A stretch of 64,000 nucleotides of DNA. Origin: Adenophora triphylla var. japonica. Its lineage: Eukaryota; Streptophyta; Magnoliopsida; Asterales; Campanulaceae. The notes under the pieces are model-generated. The model had not been told where the DNA came from and ran no database searches. It saw only the letters and a program-made list of their open reading frames with translations. The position numbers were made by a program, and so were the translations under genes. Below, in pieces: positions 1 through 9,319 of the stretch (positions are counted from its first letter, which is position 1; each line of letters begins with the position of its first letter). The stretch spans positions 1 to 64,000 of the forward strand of contig JAFEMH010002589.1 of NCBI GenBank assembly GCA_022495995.1, in the 5' to 3' direction.

Positions 1-648
1 CGCTAATTTTAAACCCTTTTATGAGCACGGTTTTCCAACCAAATTTCCCTTTTAATGCATTATAATTATTGGCTATGAAAATGGAGACAAGTTTGCACTT
101 TAATTAACATGATTGAAACCGTAAACCTAGATTTGCACACTCCAAACACAATGATGTTGGCTATGTGAAATGGGGTGAATCTTGTATGAACCATTTGTGT
201 CTCTTAAAACTTGATCTTACCGTTATTGCTACTTGAAATTGAATGAAGTTCTTAATTTAATGGTGACCTCAATTTTCAATCCAAAGTAAGTAGATCACGC
301 ATACATCATGCTGTACACATTAAAAAAAATGCGTGGCTGATCTTGCATGTATGAACAAACTCACACCGCATTCGAGTGATGGTGGCTATGTTGAAAATGG
401 GATAATCTTACATTAACTGGATTGAAAGCCTTGTTTTGAGTGAAAAACCAAAATTCAGAAATAGGAATGAAGTTTTTATGAACATAATACTCTTGGAGAG
501 CGAATGAGTATTATGTCTGAGAACAAAATCAAATGAAATCACCACGAGGATTACAAGGCTATGAAATAGGCTCCAAGTTTAAAAGCCACAAGGCTCTGAT
601 AATAATTTCAAACTCAATCTAGTATATGAGTAGGCTACGGATACCAAT

Positions 649-1160
649 TGTAGGAACATGCTAATCGATCCATTAACCATGAACCGAATTTCCACAATTA
701 GATTCTATAGAAGTAGATAGGCAAGAAGATAGAAAAGAAGTGTTAATAATACGGAAGCTGTGGTACCTTGTAAATTTCATGATCATGTGTTCTTGATCTT
801 GTTCTTGAATAAATGGAGAAAGTAGTGGAAGCGAGTAGATCTTCTAAATGATAAGTGCGCCTTGAATCTCTTTAATCTTCAATTCACTTAGTGAAGAGTT
901 TATCTGGTGAGATGAGAAATGATGTAACTAGTAGATTCATAGGCTTGATGGATAGGCCTTTATATAGGAATCCAAGGGGCACTTCATTTAGAGACTACAC
1001 CCTTTCATAAAGATGATGGTGTGAAGTTACCATTATGCCCATCATTTAATGGTACTTACACCTAATGGAATTCTACACATTTTGTCTATACTTTAACATT
1101 ATTAAATGATTATAACAAATGAAATTAAATAACACATATTAATTAATCCATGTTCTAACA
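649..1160 (-). repeat. Copia-1 5' LTR (512 bp)
   Basis: Bounded by TGTTAGAACATGG (minus sense, ending at 1160) and by tgtaggaaca at 649 (expected TGTTGGAACA; one base decayed). It aligns with the Copia-3 LTR apart from that copy's MITE insertion, so it shows the empty site for the MITE at 28143-28426. Confidence 0.85.
958..967 (-). promoter_or_regulatory. TATA box of Copia-1 LTR
   Basis: Minus-strand CCTATATAAAGG lies in the middle of the LTR. The Copia-3 LTR has CTATATATAGG at the matching place (28599-28608). Promoter role is inferred from position and family. Confidence 0.55.
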
Positions 1161-1351
1161 AAAAAATGATAAAGATAATGTGTTGTGAGTGTAAAAGTAA
1201 AATAGGAGAGAAAATGAGTGGAAAGAATAGTAAATTTAAAAAGTATTTTGAGTAAAGAGAAGTGGATCCCATTTTTATTTTGAAAAAATATAGATTATTG
1301 TAAAACGCCAAAAAAAATATTTTTTGATATATTTGTGAAACGGAGGGAGTA
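1161..1351. mobile_element. Stowaway-like MITE remnant
   Basis: Only the right end is recognisable: aaacggagggag followed by TA at 1350-1351. The interior (aggagagaaaatgagtgg) resembles other Stowaway interiors here. The left end is missing, probably cut when Copia-1 inserted at 1160. Confidence 0.5.
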
Positions 1352-1687
1352 TATCCCGTTCATTCGTTCGGCTTAATCCATAACAACTATTCACCTCATT
1401 TTTTCTTCTTTTTTATTTTTTTTCCAGTAAAATTGCAATGACTTTAGGTCCACATTAGCATAAATAGATTAGAGTTGACGTGTCAACGATAGGTGGAGGC
1501 GGACCCCACTCATTATCTATCTTCTCTTCTTTGGTCTTCTAGTAGTGAGGTTTAACTTTAAAAAATACTTCCTTCGACCCATTTTGACCCATTTTAAGGT
1601 TTTTGCTTTTCTTTTTTGAGTTGTCACACTTTTTTCTTTCTTATATATTTATATTCTTATCATCTTCATATATTTATAAAAAAATTA
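1352..1687. other. AT-rich spacer
   Basis: No gene seen. A degenerate Stowaway-like end (tacttccttcgaccc) starts near 1565; its partner could be the orphan right end at 2582-2595, which would make 1688-1995 and 2133-2438 nested inside an older MITE. This is inference. Confidence 0.4.
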
Positions 1688-1995
1688 CTCCCTCCGTCCC
1701 AAGAAATTCGTCACTTTTTACTCAAATTGGCGTCTCGTTTGAAGCGTCACCTTTCCTAAAATGAAAATGTTTTATTAATATTCTATTACACCAACTCACT
1801 ATTCCCTCCACACGTTACTTCTCCAAAACATATTACATTCACAACACTTTTTAAATTTACTTATTTCCTCCATTAATTCTCTCTCTCCTTTCAAATTACA
1901 ACCACTGATATTTTTCCTCCCATTTTTTTTTCTTAATTTAATTTGCGTCTTGAACAAAATGGCGGCACAATAGTTTTTTCTTGGGACGGTGGGAG
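1688..1995. mobile_element. Stowaway MITE (308 bp)
   Basis: Left end CTCCCTCCGTCCCAAGAA and right end (reverse complement) CTCCCACCGTCCCAAGAA match over 17 of 18 bases. TA lies on both sides (1686-1687 and 1996-1997). Ends and TA target are the hallmark of Tc1/mariner-type Stowaway MITEs. Non-coding. Confidence 0.9.
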
Positions 1996-2132
1996 TATTC
2001 ATTATACCCTTATAATTTTAACGTATTCTACAAAAATCAATCGTTAAGCTTACTATTCCTCCCACTCATTCTCTCTCCATATTAAAAAACCAATCATTAA
2101 CTACTATTCCTACTTCATATTACAAAAAACTA

Positions 2133-2438
2133 CTCCCTCGTCAAGAGTCAGAAGGAAATGTTCCTTTTTAGGCGTCAGCATTTAAAAGAGTATGGCATGC
2201 AAAAAAGGAAAGTTTTTATTATTTTTATACTCTTTCTACCCCATGTTCCTCTCTCCTACTCTTTTGGCTTACTGGCATTCTATCTCCAACTATTCCCTCT
2301 CTTTCATTTCTCTCTCCTATTTAATTTTTCATACTCACAACATTTAATCTTTTTCTCTTTCTTACATCACTTTCCTTATTCATTTCTTAATTTCCGTGTT
2401 AGGAGGCAAAATTGCCCTTTCGGGCGGGACGGAGGGAG
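2133..2438. mobile_element. Stowaway MITE (306 bp)
   Basis: Left end CTCCCTCGTCAAGAG, right end cgggacggagggag, TA at 2131-2132 and 2439-2440. The sequence just right of it (attcattatacccttataa) repeats that just right of the MITE at 1688-1995, so this part of the locus has been duplicated or built from related MITEs. Confidence 0.8.
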
Positions 2439-2595
2439 TATTCATTATACCCTTATAAAGTTAACATATTTACAAAAAATCCAATCATTAACTACTATTT
2501 CCTATCCCACATTTAATTTTTATTCATTGTTTTTAAAAAATTCTTAAGAAGCGTGAAACCCACCCCAAGAAACCTTGGTGTGGGACGGAGGGAGT
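2439..2595. repeat. Orphan Stowaway right end
   Basis: The stretch ends with gtgtgggacggagggag, then TA at 2594-2595. No matching left end lies directly upstream; see the degenerate end near 1565. Confidence 0.5.
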
Positions 2596-3192
2596 ATTAC
2601 ATTTAGTTTTATTCAGTTTTTATCATTAATCTCATTATCTTAATTAAATTATAAATTATTATTAATAACTTTTTATTACATTAACAATGATAATTTTAAG
2701 ATTTTATTGAAATAATTAGATTGATATTATTGATCAATGTTCACTTGTGTTGATTATCAAAAATCAAATAAAATTATCTTTCTGAGACAAATAGTTATTT
2801 GTAATTTGTGGTTTGTCAATTTTTTTCTACAAAATTGTATAAAAAATAGATTTTATTATTTATTAGTTTTTTAATTACTAATCCATTTATTCAAACTATT
2901 ATTATCTGATTATTATAAGTTGTAATTTGAGGCTTTCAAAAAAATTGTAAATTAAAAATATTAATTAATTTATGAGCTAAAACGGTGAAATAATTCTCGG
3001 CGATAGTCAGTTGAATCCCTTAAATTATAAAATAAGTAGCACTTATTTTTTAAAACATTCAGGTTTTTCCACTCGTATTAAAAATTGCAATTATTGCATG
3101 TGAAAAGTAGTTATGTACCTCACAAATAAATTGTTATCTAGATAATTAAATGCTTATACAATAGATATTTATCAATCATAAATATGGAGTAT
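2596..3192. other. AT-rich spacer
   Basis: Very AT-rich DNA without a credible reading frame, repeat array or transposon end. Confidence 0.5.
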
Positions 3193-3201
3193 ATAATTGA
3201 T

Positions 3202-3351
3202 GAGTAAGTTTTGGGAGAAATCAGTTTCTCCATAAATTATAAAAAGTTCAATTTTTTTCAACTTGCAAGTATTTGACGAATATAGGAACAGTTTGAAAAA
3301 ACTGGACTTTTTATAACTTAGGAAGAAACTAGTTTTCCCCAAAATATTGTG
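3202..3351. mobile_element. MULE-1: 150-bp MULE-like MITE
   Basis: Almost all inverted repeat: the first ~57 bp (GAGTAAGTTTTGGGAGAAA...) match the reverse complement of the last ~57 bp (CACAATATTTTGGGGAAAA...), both continuing into a GTTTCT[CT]C...TTATAAAAAGT core. A perfect 9-bp duplication ATAATTGAT flanks it (3193-3201 and 3352-3360). Nine-bp duplications are typical of Mutator-like elements. The termini resemble those of MULE-2 at 4180-5286. Confidence 0.8.
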
Positions 3352-3360
3352 ATAATTGAT

Positions 3361-4170
3361 ATACCAATACCACAAACAAAGTATCACCTTCTAACAATCT
3401 ATAGACTATAGTATAAATGCAACCGGCTCATGAACAGTTCTTTGAACAGTGTTACTGGTCGAAATCTCCATTTTGCCCTCACTATTTTGTTCCTTTTCCA
3501 TTTTGTTCTTAAAATTTTTATTTTTTAAAAAAAAATTTAAAACAAAAATTAAAAAAAAAAAAAAAAACGTGGCCTTGGACACGGGCTTAAGCTAGTCTTT
3601 TATATGACAAACGGAGCCCCACATATTTTATTCGGATGATTTTTTTGAAAAAAAATTGAAACTAATATTCAAATATATAACATATATATTTTTTTCAAAT
3701 TTGTTTGATGAGTGGGTTATTTAATATTAAGTTTAATATTAAATAATAAAAAAATACAAAACCCAGAAAGAATAATAATAAAAAATATTACTCACATTTA
3801 TTTTCTAGAAAGTAAATCCTCGGTGGATTGTTGGAATCAAATATAGAAAGAGAGAGAAAGGGAGAGGGGGGGGGGAGGATGTGTAGTGGGGGTGATGGGG
3901 GAAGGTGGCGAAGTGGTGGCACATTGGGGAGTAAAAAAAACCGGATTATTTTTCTCGTATTTATATTTTAAATTCATTTTAGTTATTTAAAATTAAAAAT
4001 TAATATATATGATCCCTTCACAAAAAAAAACAAAAAAAAAACATTATAGAGTATATTATAGATTTAAATAATAGCTTCAATTAAATAAAAGAAGCATATC
4101 AATTGGATATATATGTAGCTGCAAAAACACATGATAATGTCATGTTCAAGTCAAATGCTTTTAAAACCGT
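3361..4170. other. AT-rich spacer with purine tract
   Basis: No gene seen. It contains an A-run (about 3550-3567), a GA/G purine tract (3846-3880) and long A+T stretches. Confidence 0.5.
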
Positions 4171-4253
4171 TAAAAAATTGAGTCGGTCTCTGGAGAAACG
4201 CGTTTCTCCATAACTTATGGAGAAACGTGTTCTGGATATTCAGAAGTTATGGG

Positions 4254-4640
4254 ATGAATATCCAGAAAAAAGATTTGGGGCCAAGGCCAAATTCTAAATT
4301 TCTGGATATCACTTTCATAAGGTTCTGAATATTCAGAACATTGAATATTGATATCGAGAAGTCTTGAGACGGATATCCAAAAAAAAAGATTTGAAGTCAA
4401 ATCCAAGGCCAAGACCAAATTTATGATTCTGGATATCACTTTCATAAGGTTCTGATTATCCAGAACATTGAATAGTGATATCCAGAAGCTTTGGAACGGA
4501 TATCCAGAAAAAAAAATTTGGGGCAAAGGCCAAGGCCAAATTTCTGATTCTGGATATCACTTTCATAAGGTTCTGGATATCCAGAAGCCTTGGGACAGAT
4601 ATCCAGAAACTTACAAAATGATATCCAAAAATTAGGGATA
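4254..4640. repeat. ~100-126-bp tandem repeat, 3 copies plus a partial
   Basis: Units start at about 4254, 4372, 4498 and 4597 with (g)gatatccagaaaaaa and contain 'ggccaaggccaaatt' and 'tctggatatcactttcataagg'. Unit lengths differ (about 118, 126 and 99 bp). The short ATATCCAGA / TCTGGATAT palindromes recur in every unit. The array lies inside MULE-2. Confidence 0.75.
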
Positions 4641-4875
4641 TTGTTTAAAGAATCTTTAACTGTTTGTGGGTTTAGTTCAATTGATTGTAACAAGCAAGAA
4701 ATCGAATTGGGGAAAGGTTGAATTCTGAAGAATCGATAGAAATTAGGGATTCTGAAGAAAACCAAAAGTTTCTCCAAAAGATTTCTTGGTTGGAATTAGC
4801 TGGCCACAATGATTAACAGAGAGCATGTTTGAATTAAAAGATAACGGTGCCGGAATTAAGAAGGAGATGACTTAC

Positions 4876-5148
4876 CGGGTTTGGAGAGCTCGCATTCAGG
4901 GCAACTATACTGATGCCGCCGGTGGGAATCAAATCCCAAAAGGGAAAATGCTCATGACCATAGCGGTTAGTTATCTGGATAGTGGTTTGATTTACAAAAG
5001 GTTCTGAAAAAAACCCGTTATTGAGAGGAATTGGAGGTCGCCGGTTTAATTTTAAGGGAGAGTGAAGGTGAGGAACCGTGAGGGAGGGTTTATTCCGGCC
5101 AATTGGAGGGAGCGGGCTAGGTGAAGAAAACGATCGGGGCGGCAACAA
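4876..5148 (-). pseudogene. Possible captured first exon with Ser/Pro-rich N-terminus
   Basis: Minus-strand ATG at 5148 opens a frame of about 91 codons up to a good splice donor (CCCG|GTAAGT, GT at 4874-4875). The start is rich in Ser, Pro and basic residues (MLPPRSFSSPSP...), which could be an organelle-targeting peptide. A GA-rich tract lies upstream (5163-5217), as in many plant 5' UTRs. No later exon follows inside the element. I do not recognise the protein. It could equally be chance sequence. Confidence 0.35.
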
Positions 5149-5295
5149 TGGTAATTGCGTTTAGAGAGAGAGAGAGAGAGGAGAGAGAGGGTGAACTTTG
5201 CGGATAGAGAGAGATAGGGAGTGTTAGAGAGAAAAACACGTTTCTCCATAAATTATGGAGAAACGCATTTCTCAGCAGATTTTGGCTAAAAAATT

Positions 5296-5629
5296 AACAC
5301 CCCGTCATTTTGTTCACTCAATTGCAAGAAATTGTAGATGGTAGTATACCAATTGGCATGATTATATTCATGGGAACTTTATTGTAAATGTGAGCAAAAA
5401 TCAAGAACCAAATTTAATTCATTAATTATATATATTTTGTAACCAATTAACTAATAAAAATTAACTAAAGTTTTGTAACATTGATCATATAATTGATTGA
5501 TATATGAAGAAATTTCACTACTCTTGCTGAGTTCTCCTCCTCCTTTATCGTGAGTCGACGAGAACGCATCAGCAAAGCTGAATTCCGTACAACTCCTGCG
5601 CAAAAAATGAGCTAAAATTATATTTAATT
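5296..5629. other. AT-rich spacer
   Basis: Nothing recognisable. The homology to the Copia-2 3' LTR begins only near 5630, so this is not the missing start of that LTR. Confidence 0.4.
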
Positions 5630-5977
5630 TTTGGTCAAAAATGCAGTCAAGGTTCGTGGCTCAACTAGCTCGGGTGCATGTAGCGGGCCGCAGACTAGGG
5701 TGAATAGGTGTGCTGAGCGAATAGGTGTGCTGGGTGAATGGGTACAATGGGCGGATGTGTCCATTCGAATGGACATGGTTCGATTCAGATGGAGGATCAT
5801 CGTCTACTCGAATGGGCGTGGGTTGTTACGCTCAATCTGATGCCTTGATCACGATCAAATTGGACGGTCCAGATTCATCCGATCTGAATTGTGTTTATTA
5901 CCTAAAAGACATCACAACTCTTTGAAAACTATTAAAGGGCCCCCTGGTTTGACAAATTCATTCATTCAATAGAAATT

Positions 5978-6053
<76 letters not shown>

Positions 6054-6338
6054 ATATTGAAGCATAAATTCCTTTCAATTTAAGAAGTTCCAAACATTCA
6101 GATTTGTTCGCCGAAGTCATTAATTTGGAGTGATTCTATTGACGACAGTTAAAGTCGTTGCATATTAGAAGAAGATTGTCAGTAACCTTTATCACCATTG
6201 CGGGGCAATTACTTTTTACAGAGATTGTCAAACACAAGCCTCGACTTTCCACATTCTAGTTTCATTTATTTTGACTTTTATTTATTTTCAGTTAATTCTT
6301 TAAAAAAATCTTTTCGAATTTTCGTTATTTTCCTAACA
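5630..6338 (+). repeat. Copia-2 5' LTR, 5'-truncated
   Basis: Aligns with 27135-27813 of the 3' LTR: 'aggtgcatgt.gcgg.ccgc', 'gggcggatgtgtccattcg', 'catattgaagcataaattcc' and the end TTTTCCTAACA. The first ~490 bp of the LTR are absent. The (GA)n tract is longer here (5979-6050, about 72 bp) than in the 3' copy (about 35 bp). Confidence 0.8.
5979..6050. repeat. (GA)n microsatellite in LTR
   Basis: Uninterrupted AG repeat. It is the expanded counterpart of 27493-27528 in the other LTR, where one unit is GATA. Confidence 0.95.
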
Positions 6339-6444
6339 ATCGTAAGATGTAATTTACATTTTTTTTAAGGAAATAACAATTGAAAACAAAATCTCTCTGT
6401 CATCCGGGGCTATACCCCATCAACAGTCAACTGTAACGAAACAG

Positions 6445-6619
6445 ATGGTTGCACATGCTCCTGCTTCGAATTACCCAAGACTTGGCAAGTAACTAACGAA
6501 GTTCGAAGGGGGTGGACTTCAAAAGTTGACAACAAATGATGTTGTACTCTTTGACCACCCTCATTTTGAAGAAGTTGCAAGAAGAGGACAACCCTGCAAT
6601 ACAGGATGATGATCCTGAC
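6445..6619 (+). pseudogene. Copia-2 gag, first part
   Basis: The frame from ATG 6445 begins MVAHAPASNYP and has an in-frame stop after 16 codons. It continues with a copia gag N-terminal stretch (LTKFEGGGLQKL) and shifts frame once near 6580. It ends at the hAT insertion. The reading resumes at 15378 in the frame expected once the 8-bp duplication is discounted. Confidence 0.65.
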
Positions 6620-6784
6620 TAGACGTGTCCATCCGGTTAAAACCGACGGTTAACGGTTATAACTGCCGGTTAAAAAATCCGTTAAGTCCTAACCGTAACC
6701 TAACCGTTAACCGTGTACTAATGGTTACGGTTATACGGTTAACGGTTATATCCGGTTATCACGGTTAACACGGTTAAAAATGGA

Positions 6785-7300
6785 CCTTTTTTTCAGATTA
6801 GTCCTTTTAACGAAATAGTTAACAGTTTCTGTTAACTTTTGTAATGTATATCCCTTTTTTTTTTTTTTGAATAAAGAATACTATTTGAGATGTTAGTTAT
6901 TAGTGATTTTTTTTGGAAAAAGTTATATAAAAAAAGTTAAGAATTTTTAAATAAATGAAATTTTAACGGAAAGTGTGTTTAACAGATTTTTTAACAGTTT
7001 TTTTTATTTATTTGTTTTTTGGTTAAGCAAAGCTATTTGAGAAATATTTCTTTCAAAAACAGTTTTTAACATTTTTTTTTTAAGAAAACAGTTAACTTTT
7101 TAACAGATTTTTAACTAGTTCTATAAAAAAGTTAACTTTTTTTTTTTAAATTTTTTTTTTTTGGATAAAGAAGACCATTTTAGACTTTTGTTTACTACAT
7201 ACATTTTTTGCAAAAAGTTATATAAAAAAAGTTATGAATTTTGAAAGAAATAAAACATAACTTTTTTTAAAATAAACGAAAGTATATAAAAGAAAAAGGG
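6785..7300. repeat. AT-rich 'TTAACAG' repeat, copy 1
   Basis: Runs of ttaacagtttctgttaac, gaataaagaatactatttgag and gttatataaaaaaagttatgaatttt. The same sequence recurs at 11733-12040 (direct) and 12778-13085 (inverted). It lies in the hAT just outside the CACTA left end. No coding frame is seen from here to 7420. Confidence 0.7.
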
Positions 7301-7420
7301 ACGGTACCCTTAAATTTTATTAATTAAATAAAATTACAAAGAGGTGGACAACCAATCTTACCCTTTTATAATTAAGGGGGGACATTTAGGAGCCTTTACC
7401 TCAACCTAACTATTACAATT

Positions 7421-8126
7421 CACTACTACATTTAAAGTCTAATGCAACGCCTAAATTTGTTGCCATAGAGGCCAATCCTTGTTGCATTAGCTCTAATGCA
7501 ACGTCAGAGGACCCTCGCATTCTGTCCCGTGGCATCAGGTCTAATGCAACGAAGAACTAATCTAATGCAACGACATTTTCATTGTGTTGCATTAGAGTGA
7601 CATCTAATGCAACGGGCCGTTTGGTGAAATAATGCAACGGTAATTCTCTAATGCAACGATAATGATATATAATGCAACGGCTCGTTTGGTGAAATAAAGC
7701 AACGATTCTTTTCTAATGCAACGACTTGTTAGGTAAAATAAAGCAACAGTCCTTTTCTAATGCAACGGCTTACATATAGGTAATAATAATAATAATATTA
7801 ATTTAATATTTTAATATAATATACTAATGATAATATTCAATAAATAATAAAAGATGATATTGACAATAAAAACTTAAATGTATAAAAAGTAACATTTCAT
7901 GTTTCGTGTCCAAAAAGACACATTACATAAATAAGTAACATGATCTAACAAGTTTCATGCCCAAAACCCAAACGACATAATGTTATAATGTTCCATCTCT
8001 CGATAACAAGTCTAGTTTAACTACAACCCACAAAATGATATAAAAACAAAAAACAGGCTCCACCATCTCATTGATTATTCTTCATATCCATTTGATGCGT
8101 TACATTTGTTCAAAAATATAGTAGTG
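7421..8126. mobile_element. Inner 706-bp CACTA unit
   Basis: From the outer left end to a second, right-facing end at 8094-8126 (tgcgttacatttgttcaaaa then tatagtagtg), which closely matches the outer right end at 13412-13445. It carries the same TAATGCAACG motifs. The bases around it are att and tca, so it has no own 3-bp duplication. Base 8127 starts the transporter fragment. Likely a small CACTA that sat at the 3' end of the transporter gene and later moved together with it. Confidence 0.7.
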
Positions 8127-8584
8127 TCATTACTCTCCTTTGATTTGGCATCAGGATTATCATTGAGAAGGAGGCCAAGGAGCTGAGATTGCAGAGAATT
8201 ATCAGAATGGCCAAGTTGTCAAACCTGTCTTTAGTGATACCAAAGGCCTGGTCAGACCAGCACCAAACAATCCCCCAAGGACATTGCCTCCATTAGATAT
8301 GGAAATGAGGGTTGCAAATAAAGTTGCTTCCATTCCCTCTGGACATAATCTTGCTACCAAGACAAGAACAGGCATGCACGAGGCCTGCAATAGGATAGTG
8401 ATTATTCTACATCAAATCAGCACAAGGGATTGTTTTTCCTTTGTAACATGAAAATACAGCTTTTCCTTTGTAAAGATAATATATATATGGAAATAGATTA
8501 CCTGACCAATAACTGTTAATCCCCAATAGCGAACCACTCGTCACTAATACCAAACTGCCGATTTAGTTCAGTCACGAGAAAAAC
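8127..8584 (-). pseudogene. Captured folate-biopterin transporter fragment (BT1/FBT family), last two exons
   Basis: Exon at 8502-8584 encodes LNRQFGISDEWFAIGD, then a stop. After a spliceable intron (donor CAG|GTAATC, acceptor TGCAG|GC), the exon at 8127-8384 encodes [19 protein letters not shown] and a GG(S/N)VLGGL(F/L)GAGLT helix. It then shifts frame to [17 protein letters not shown] and shifts again to the acidic tail LNDNPDAKSKESND. These motifs match the C-terminal membrane segments of plant folate-biopterin transporters (major facilitator type, organellar in characterised members). Two frameshifts and a stop make it a pseudogene. Introns are kept, so capture was at DNA level. Confidence 0.8.
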
Positions 8585-8868
8585 CTATGGTAAAACATGG
8601 AACTCCACTCACAAGCTGCAACTTTTCTTCACACTATTAAGTAAGAAGAAACTTGGCGGAAAGGGAAAAATATAACAGTCTAGCTGGAAAATAAATGAGG
8701 TAATCTTCTGAAAGGGTTCACAGCAATTAAAATGCTCCCTGTATACGTCTGTTGGAGGAATTGAGTTCATTAAAAATAAAAAGGTTTGGTCTACAGACTC
8801 TACAGAAACAACAAAAAAGAGGTCTATCCATGCCAGTTGCAATCAAGAGGGAAACAGAATAAACTCAC

Positions 8869-9319
8869 GTATATTTCATCGATATCATATCTAGATCTTA
8901 AATTACTCAGAACTCCTGGTTCATGCAAATAAGCGAGCTTTGTCATGTCATCCACTCCACATGGTGGTGCTTCAGCATCTTTGGGGTATACATTTGAAGA
9001 CTTGGCAACAACCTATAATCATTTTTGAAAATGAAAAATGGGTCCGAAATTAGCAAATTTGTTGCTACAAAATAAAAAGGCTATCTAGAAACAAATAATG
9101 GAGTTACAAACAGATGGGGGGGCAGAGTTCATTGCTTTTTCCGATGTAACACCCATATTTACATCAGTTGCCAACAAATAGATTTTTAAGGAATACTCAC
9201 TGTCTTCCGTAAAGTAGTGAGAATCTTAATGTCATCACCACTGACACCAGCAACTTCTCCATCTATTCAAGCCTCGTCAGGGTCCTCCACCCAAACAAGT
9301 GATCCAACCCCTAAGCTGA
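8869..9319 (-). pseudogene. Captured class XI myosin N-terminal exons
   Basis: Exon at 9201-9319 encodes LGVGSLVWVEDPDEA, a premature stop (TGA where the family has Trp), then IDGEVAGVSGDDIKILTTL, the SH3-like N-terminal domain of plant myosin XI. Exon at 8869-9012 is exactly 48 codons and encodes [35 protein letters not shown] and SRYDIDEIY, the start of the motor domain. Splice sites are good (donors ACA|GTGAGT and TAC|GTGAGT, acceptor TATAG|GT) and phases are 0. The P-loop and the rest of the motor are absent. Downstream in the same direction come transporter exons, so this is a chimera. Function is not expected. Confidence 0.88.

Larger units (their letters stand above)
1..1160 (-). mobile_element. 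Copia-1: 5' end of a minus-strand Ty1/copia retrotransposon, cut by window edge
   Basis: Reverse complement of the LTR plus leader seen at 28118-29240 (Copia-3). The LTR lies at 649-1160 and the leader at 1-648, so the coding part lies left of the window. Shared landmarks in the leader are the 'gtttgcactt' and 'aatggggt' stretches. The primer site next to the LTR is decayed (634-646 reads gctacggatacca on the plus strand against an expected gctctgatacca). No gag or pol is inside the window. Established: a Met-tRNA primer site directly inside the LTR is usual for plant copia elements. Confidence 0.85.
4180..5286. mobile_element. MULE-2: 1.1-kb Pack-MULE-like element
   Basis: Flanked by a perfect 9-bp duplication TAAAAAATT (4171-4179 and 5287-5295). 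About 12 bp inside each end lies a 39-bp inverted repeat agreeing at 37 positions, each arm itself palindromic (GTTTCTCCATAA-TTATGGAGAAAC). The family resemblance to MULE-1 is clear. No transposase is present. Inside are a three-copy tandem repeat and what looks like the first exon of a captured gene on the minus strand. Whether the insert is really host-derived is inference. Confidence 0.75.

Noticed and set aside
2158..2547. 129-codon frame on the plus strand
   Set aside because: Runs across a Stowaway MITE and its AT-rich flank; Phe/Leu/Ser-rich low-complexity translation.
5631..5925. Two short plus frames of 66-69 codons
   Set aside because: Inside the Copia-2 LTR remnant; the same sequence recurs at 27135-27400 without an open frame.
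8202..9319. An intact host gene on the minus strand
   Set aside because: Myosin and transporter pieces carry stops and frameshifts, lack most of each protein, and lie within CACTA boundaries.
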